From assembly GCA_947441615.1 (NCBI GenBank), contig CANEUH010000018.1:1-64000 (forward strand): DNA of 64,000 nt. The letters are read 5' to 3'. Origin of the DNA: Bacteriovoracaceae bacterium. Lineage in GTDB: Bacteria; Bdellovibrionota; Bacteriovoracia; Bacteriovoracales; Bacteriovoracaceae. The notes under the pieces were generated by a model. That model searched no databases, was not told the DNA's origin, and was given only the letters and a program-made list of their open reading frames with translations. Shown piece by piece: positions 62,530 to 64,000 of this stretch. Position 1 is the first letter of the stretch. Each line of letters starts with the position of its first letter. Made by a program: the position numbers and the translations under genes.

Positions 62530-62773
62530 TTACAATCAGTCTGAGAAAAGATATAGTGCGAGCGAGCAAAAAAATGCTCAAGTGCTCTTTGAAAATTTGG
62601 AATGGGTGAACAGTGATGAAGCGGCCTTCATCTTAAGGAAGTCGGTCGGTGCGATCAGGACTGCGGTATGTCGTGGTCAGATCAAGGCGACAGTTTATAG
62701 ACGACGACTTTATTTTAAGAGGAAGGATCTGATTTCCCTTTTGGAAACTTCTCCAACCAAAGGAGGTTTCTAA
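62504..62773 (+). CDS. Excisionase-like helix-turn-helix protein
   Basis: An 89-residue protein with a MerR/excisionase-type HTH: WVNSDEAAFILRKSVGAIRT, then CRGQIKATVYRRRLYFKRKD. GGAG precedes the ATG. Its stop shares a base with the integrase start (TAATG), the usual coupling of directionality factor and integrase. Confidence 0.75.
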   Translation: MSENFISGNYNQSEKRYSASEQKNAQVLFENLEWVNSDEAAFILRKSVGAIRTAVCRGQIKATVYRRRLYFKRKDLISLLETSPTKGGF

Positions 62774-63903
62774 TGGGTATTAAATCGTATCATCAAGATG
62801 AGAAGGTGTATTGGAAAGTCTATGTCAATCTGCGTAGTAAAGAGAACTCTAGGATCAGAAAACAGAAAAGTGTTTCGGGTCTTGAGTCACTTTCTGCCGC
62901 CAGAAGAATGGAGAAGCAAGTCATTGCGGAACTTTCGGTGGAGTTAACTTTGGCGACGGGGCATGGTTTAAGTTGGTCTGGTATCATTGATCGTTGGGAG
63001 AAGGATGCAAAGTCTGGACTCTTAAGGAAGTATGATCCGACAACGATCATGGATACGGTGTCAGGCTTAAGAAGATGGACAAAAGAGTGGCTAGAAATTT
63101 CGTCCGAAGAATTGACTCGCTTCCATGGAAGAGAGCTTCAAAAGAAAATGGAACTCGCTGGGATGACTTCTCAAGGCCAGAAAAAAGTTAGGAGCATGGT
63201 CAACACTGTGTTCAACTATGGCCTTGAGGAAAAGTTTATTTCAAAACCGATTCCATCTCCAGTGGCGGCCCTGATCTTCAATAACGATGCTGAAAAAGTT
63301 CCTGACATTTTGACTCTAGGAGAAATTAAACAATTTCTTGAAAGAGGGAAAGAGCTTCAGAACGAGTGGTATCCAATTTGGGCCATGGCACTTCTGACAG
63401 GGATGAGAAACGGTGAGCTTTACGCTTTAGAATGGAGTGATATTGATTTTGAAAATTCGCTGATTCGAGTTTCAAAGTCGTATAACTCTCGGCTTAAGAT
63501 TGTTAAATCGACGAAGGCAGGTTACTGGCGAAACATTCCGATTTCAAGTCAACTCAGAGAGCTTTTGATTGGGCTTAAATCTAAAGGCATGAATCAACAT
63601 GTGCTTCCGCGTTTGGGTGGCTGGAACCAAGGTTTACAGGCCCAAGAGCTGAGATTCTTTTTGAAAGGAATTGGTATAAGGCCTGTGAAGTTTCATGCAT
63701 TGAGGGCGTGTTTTGCAACTCAGTTACTTGCTAAAAATATTGCTCCGGCAATCGTGATGAAAATCTGTGGTTGGAAGAATCTAAAGACCATGGAAATTTA
63801 CGTTAGATTAGCGGGAGTGAATGAAGCTGGGGCCACTGAATGCTTAGAAATTTTGCCGATGGAAGTCGTAATGGAGAATGTAGTCAGTTTGTATAATAAC
63901 TAG
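62773..63903 (+). CDS. Tyrosine-family site-specific integrase
   Basis: A 376-residue recombinase. N-terminal arm-binding and core-binding domains precede the catalytic domain: Arg in LLTGMRNGELYALEW, Lys-bearing beta hairpin in KSTKAGYWRNIPIS, HxxR in FHALRACFATQLL, Trp in ICGWKNLKTM and Tyr in EIYVRLAG. GGAGG in the end of the excisionase gene serves as its ribosome-binding site. Integrates and excises the element. Confidence 0.92.
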   Translation: MGIKSYHQDEKVYWKVYVNLRSKENSRIRKQKSVSGLESLSAARRMEKQVIAELSVELTLATGHGLSWSGIIDRWEKDAKSGLLRKYDPTTIMDTVSGLRRWTKEWLEISSEELTRFHGRELQKKMELAGMTSQGQKKVRSMVNTVFNYGLEEKFISKPIPSPVAALIFNNDAEKVPDILTLGEIKQFLERGKELQNEWYPIWAMALLTGMRNGELYALEWSDIDFENSLIRVSKSYNSRLKIVKSTKAGYWRNIPISSQLRELLIGLKSKGMNQHVLPRLGGWNQGLQAQELRFFLKGIGIRPVKFHALRACFATQLLAKNIAPAIVMKICGWKNLKTMEIYVRLAGVNEAGATECLEILPMEVVMENVVSLYNN

Positions 63904-63908
63904 AGATA

Positions 63909-63940
63909 GGGGGGCGGGAAACCGTGCCCCTCCTTTTTTT
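63909..63940 (+). terminator. Terminator after the integrase gene
   Basis: A GC-rich imperfect stem (GGGGC with GCCCC, further G-C pairs inside) around a short AAA-containing loop, followed by seven Ts. It starts six bases after the integrase stop. Confidence 0.75.
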
Positions 63941-64000
63941 GTGTCCTGAGTTCCATCTTACTGATAATATGACGTTATTACTCAGTTAGGAATAAGAAGT

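Larger units (their letters stand above)
59651..64000 (+). mobile_element. Probable integrative element at tRNA-Arg (right end not visible)
   Basis: Directly after the tRNA lie an XRE regulator, small ORFs, a secreted protein, a sigma-region-4-like gene, a large inverted repeat, an excisionase-like HTH protein and a tyrosine integrase. Such content next to a tRNA is typical of integrated elements. No copy of the tRNA 3' end was found downstream within the window, so attR lies outside, or the element is decayed. The 59651-59925 gap holds the short repeats TTGGCTT at about 59803 and 59813. Confidence 0.5.

Noticed and set aside
1..64000. CRISPR arrays, rRNA genes and intact insertion sequences
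   Set aside because: No regularly spaced repeats, no rRNA signatures and no transposase gene were seen in this window.

Overview
The window is a low-GC, gene-dense stretch of a Gram-negative chromosome. Outer-membrane genes are plentiful: LpoB-type lipoproteins, a TolC-type channel, KDO (LPS core sugar) synthesis, a Tad-type secretin and many lipoproteins with clear lipoboxes. The mix of very many small secreted or lipid-anchored orphan proteins, a compact Flp/Tad locus, tandem photolyases and frequent TTG starts suits a Bdellovibrionota bacterium of the Bacteriovorax/Halobacteriovorax kind. That placement is an inference from gene content and composition; no rRNA or marker phylogeny was available.

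Layout. 0-5 kb: accessory genes, with an orphan VirB11/CpaF ATPase, a short LuxR-type regulator, a decayed extradiol dioxygenase, a GT2 glycosyltransferase and a PilZ protein. 5-7.6 kb: a PuuD-like membrane domain with a separate cytochrome c, then DedA. 7.6-11 kb: two different photolyases in an overlapping pair, converging on a FabZ-like dehydratase. 11-21 kb: secreted proteins, including a propeller lipoprotein and a FecR protein paired with a TPR/beta-barrel protein, then a PhoB/PhoR-type two-component pair. 21-26 kb: four consecutive lipoproteins including LpoB, then a secreted putative zinc peptidase. 26-29 kb: nuoB-C-D-I, exactly the quinone module of complex I, closed by a strong terminator. 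29-37 kb: an amidase, an ABC-2 exporter, an RlmI-type methyltransferase, a possible TadB/C protein and EttA. 37.8-42.3 kb: a minimal Tad pilus operon on the minus strand (Flp pilin, pseudopilin-like proteins, secretin, ATPase), interrupted by a small basic-protein gene on the opposite strand. 42.4-59.4 kb: SPOR protein, TolC, the kdsB-pyrG-kdsA-kdsC operon, Sua5, GpsA, a DsbD/ScsB-type reductase, RsgA and several orphans.

From 59.57 kb a tRNA-Arg(UCU) is followed by a probable integrated element. It holds an XRE regulator, a secreted protein, a sigma-region-4-like gene with no proper start, a 91-nt nested inverted repeat, an excisionase-like HTH protein and a tyrosine integrase with its terminator. 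Its outer boundary is not visible.

Genes that work together: KdsC/A/B make and activate KDO while PyrG supplies the CTP that KdsB consumes; LpoB and its lipoprotein neighbours probably act on penicillin-binding proteins; the Tad genes form one pilus machine; the two photolyases are co-translated. The points most worth following up are the phrB-type photolyase lacking two of four Fe-S ligands with a hairpin across its start codon, the antisense gene and embedded terminator in the Tad operon, the large hairpin before the integrase module, and the quinone-module-only nuo operon.
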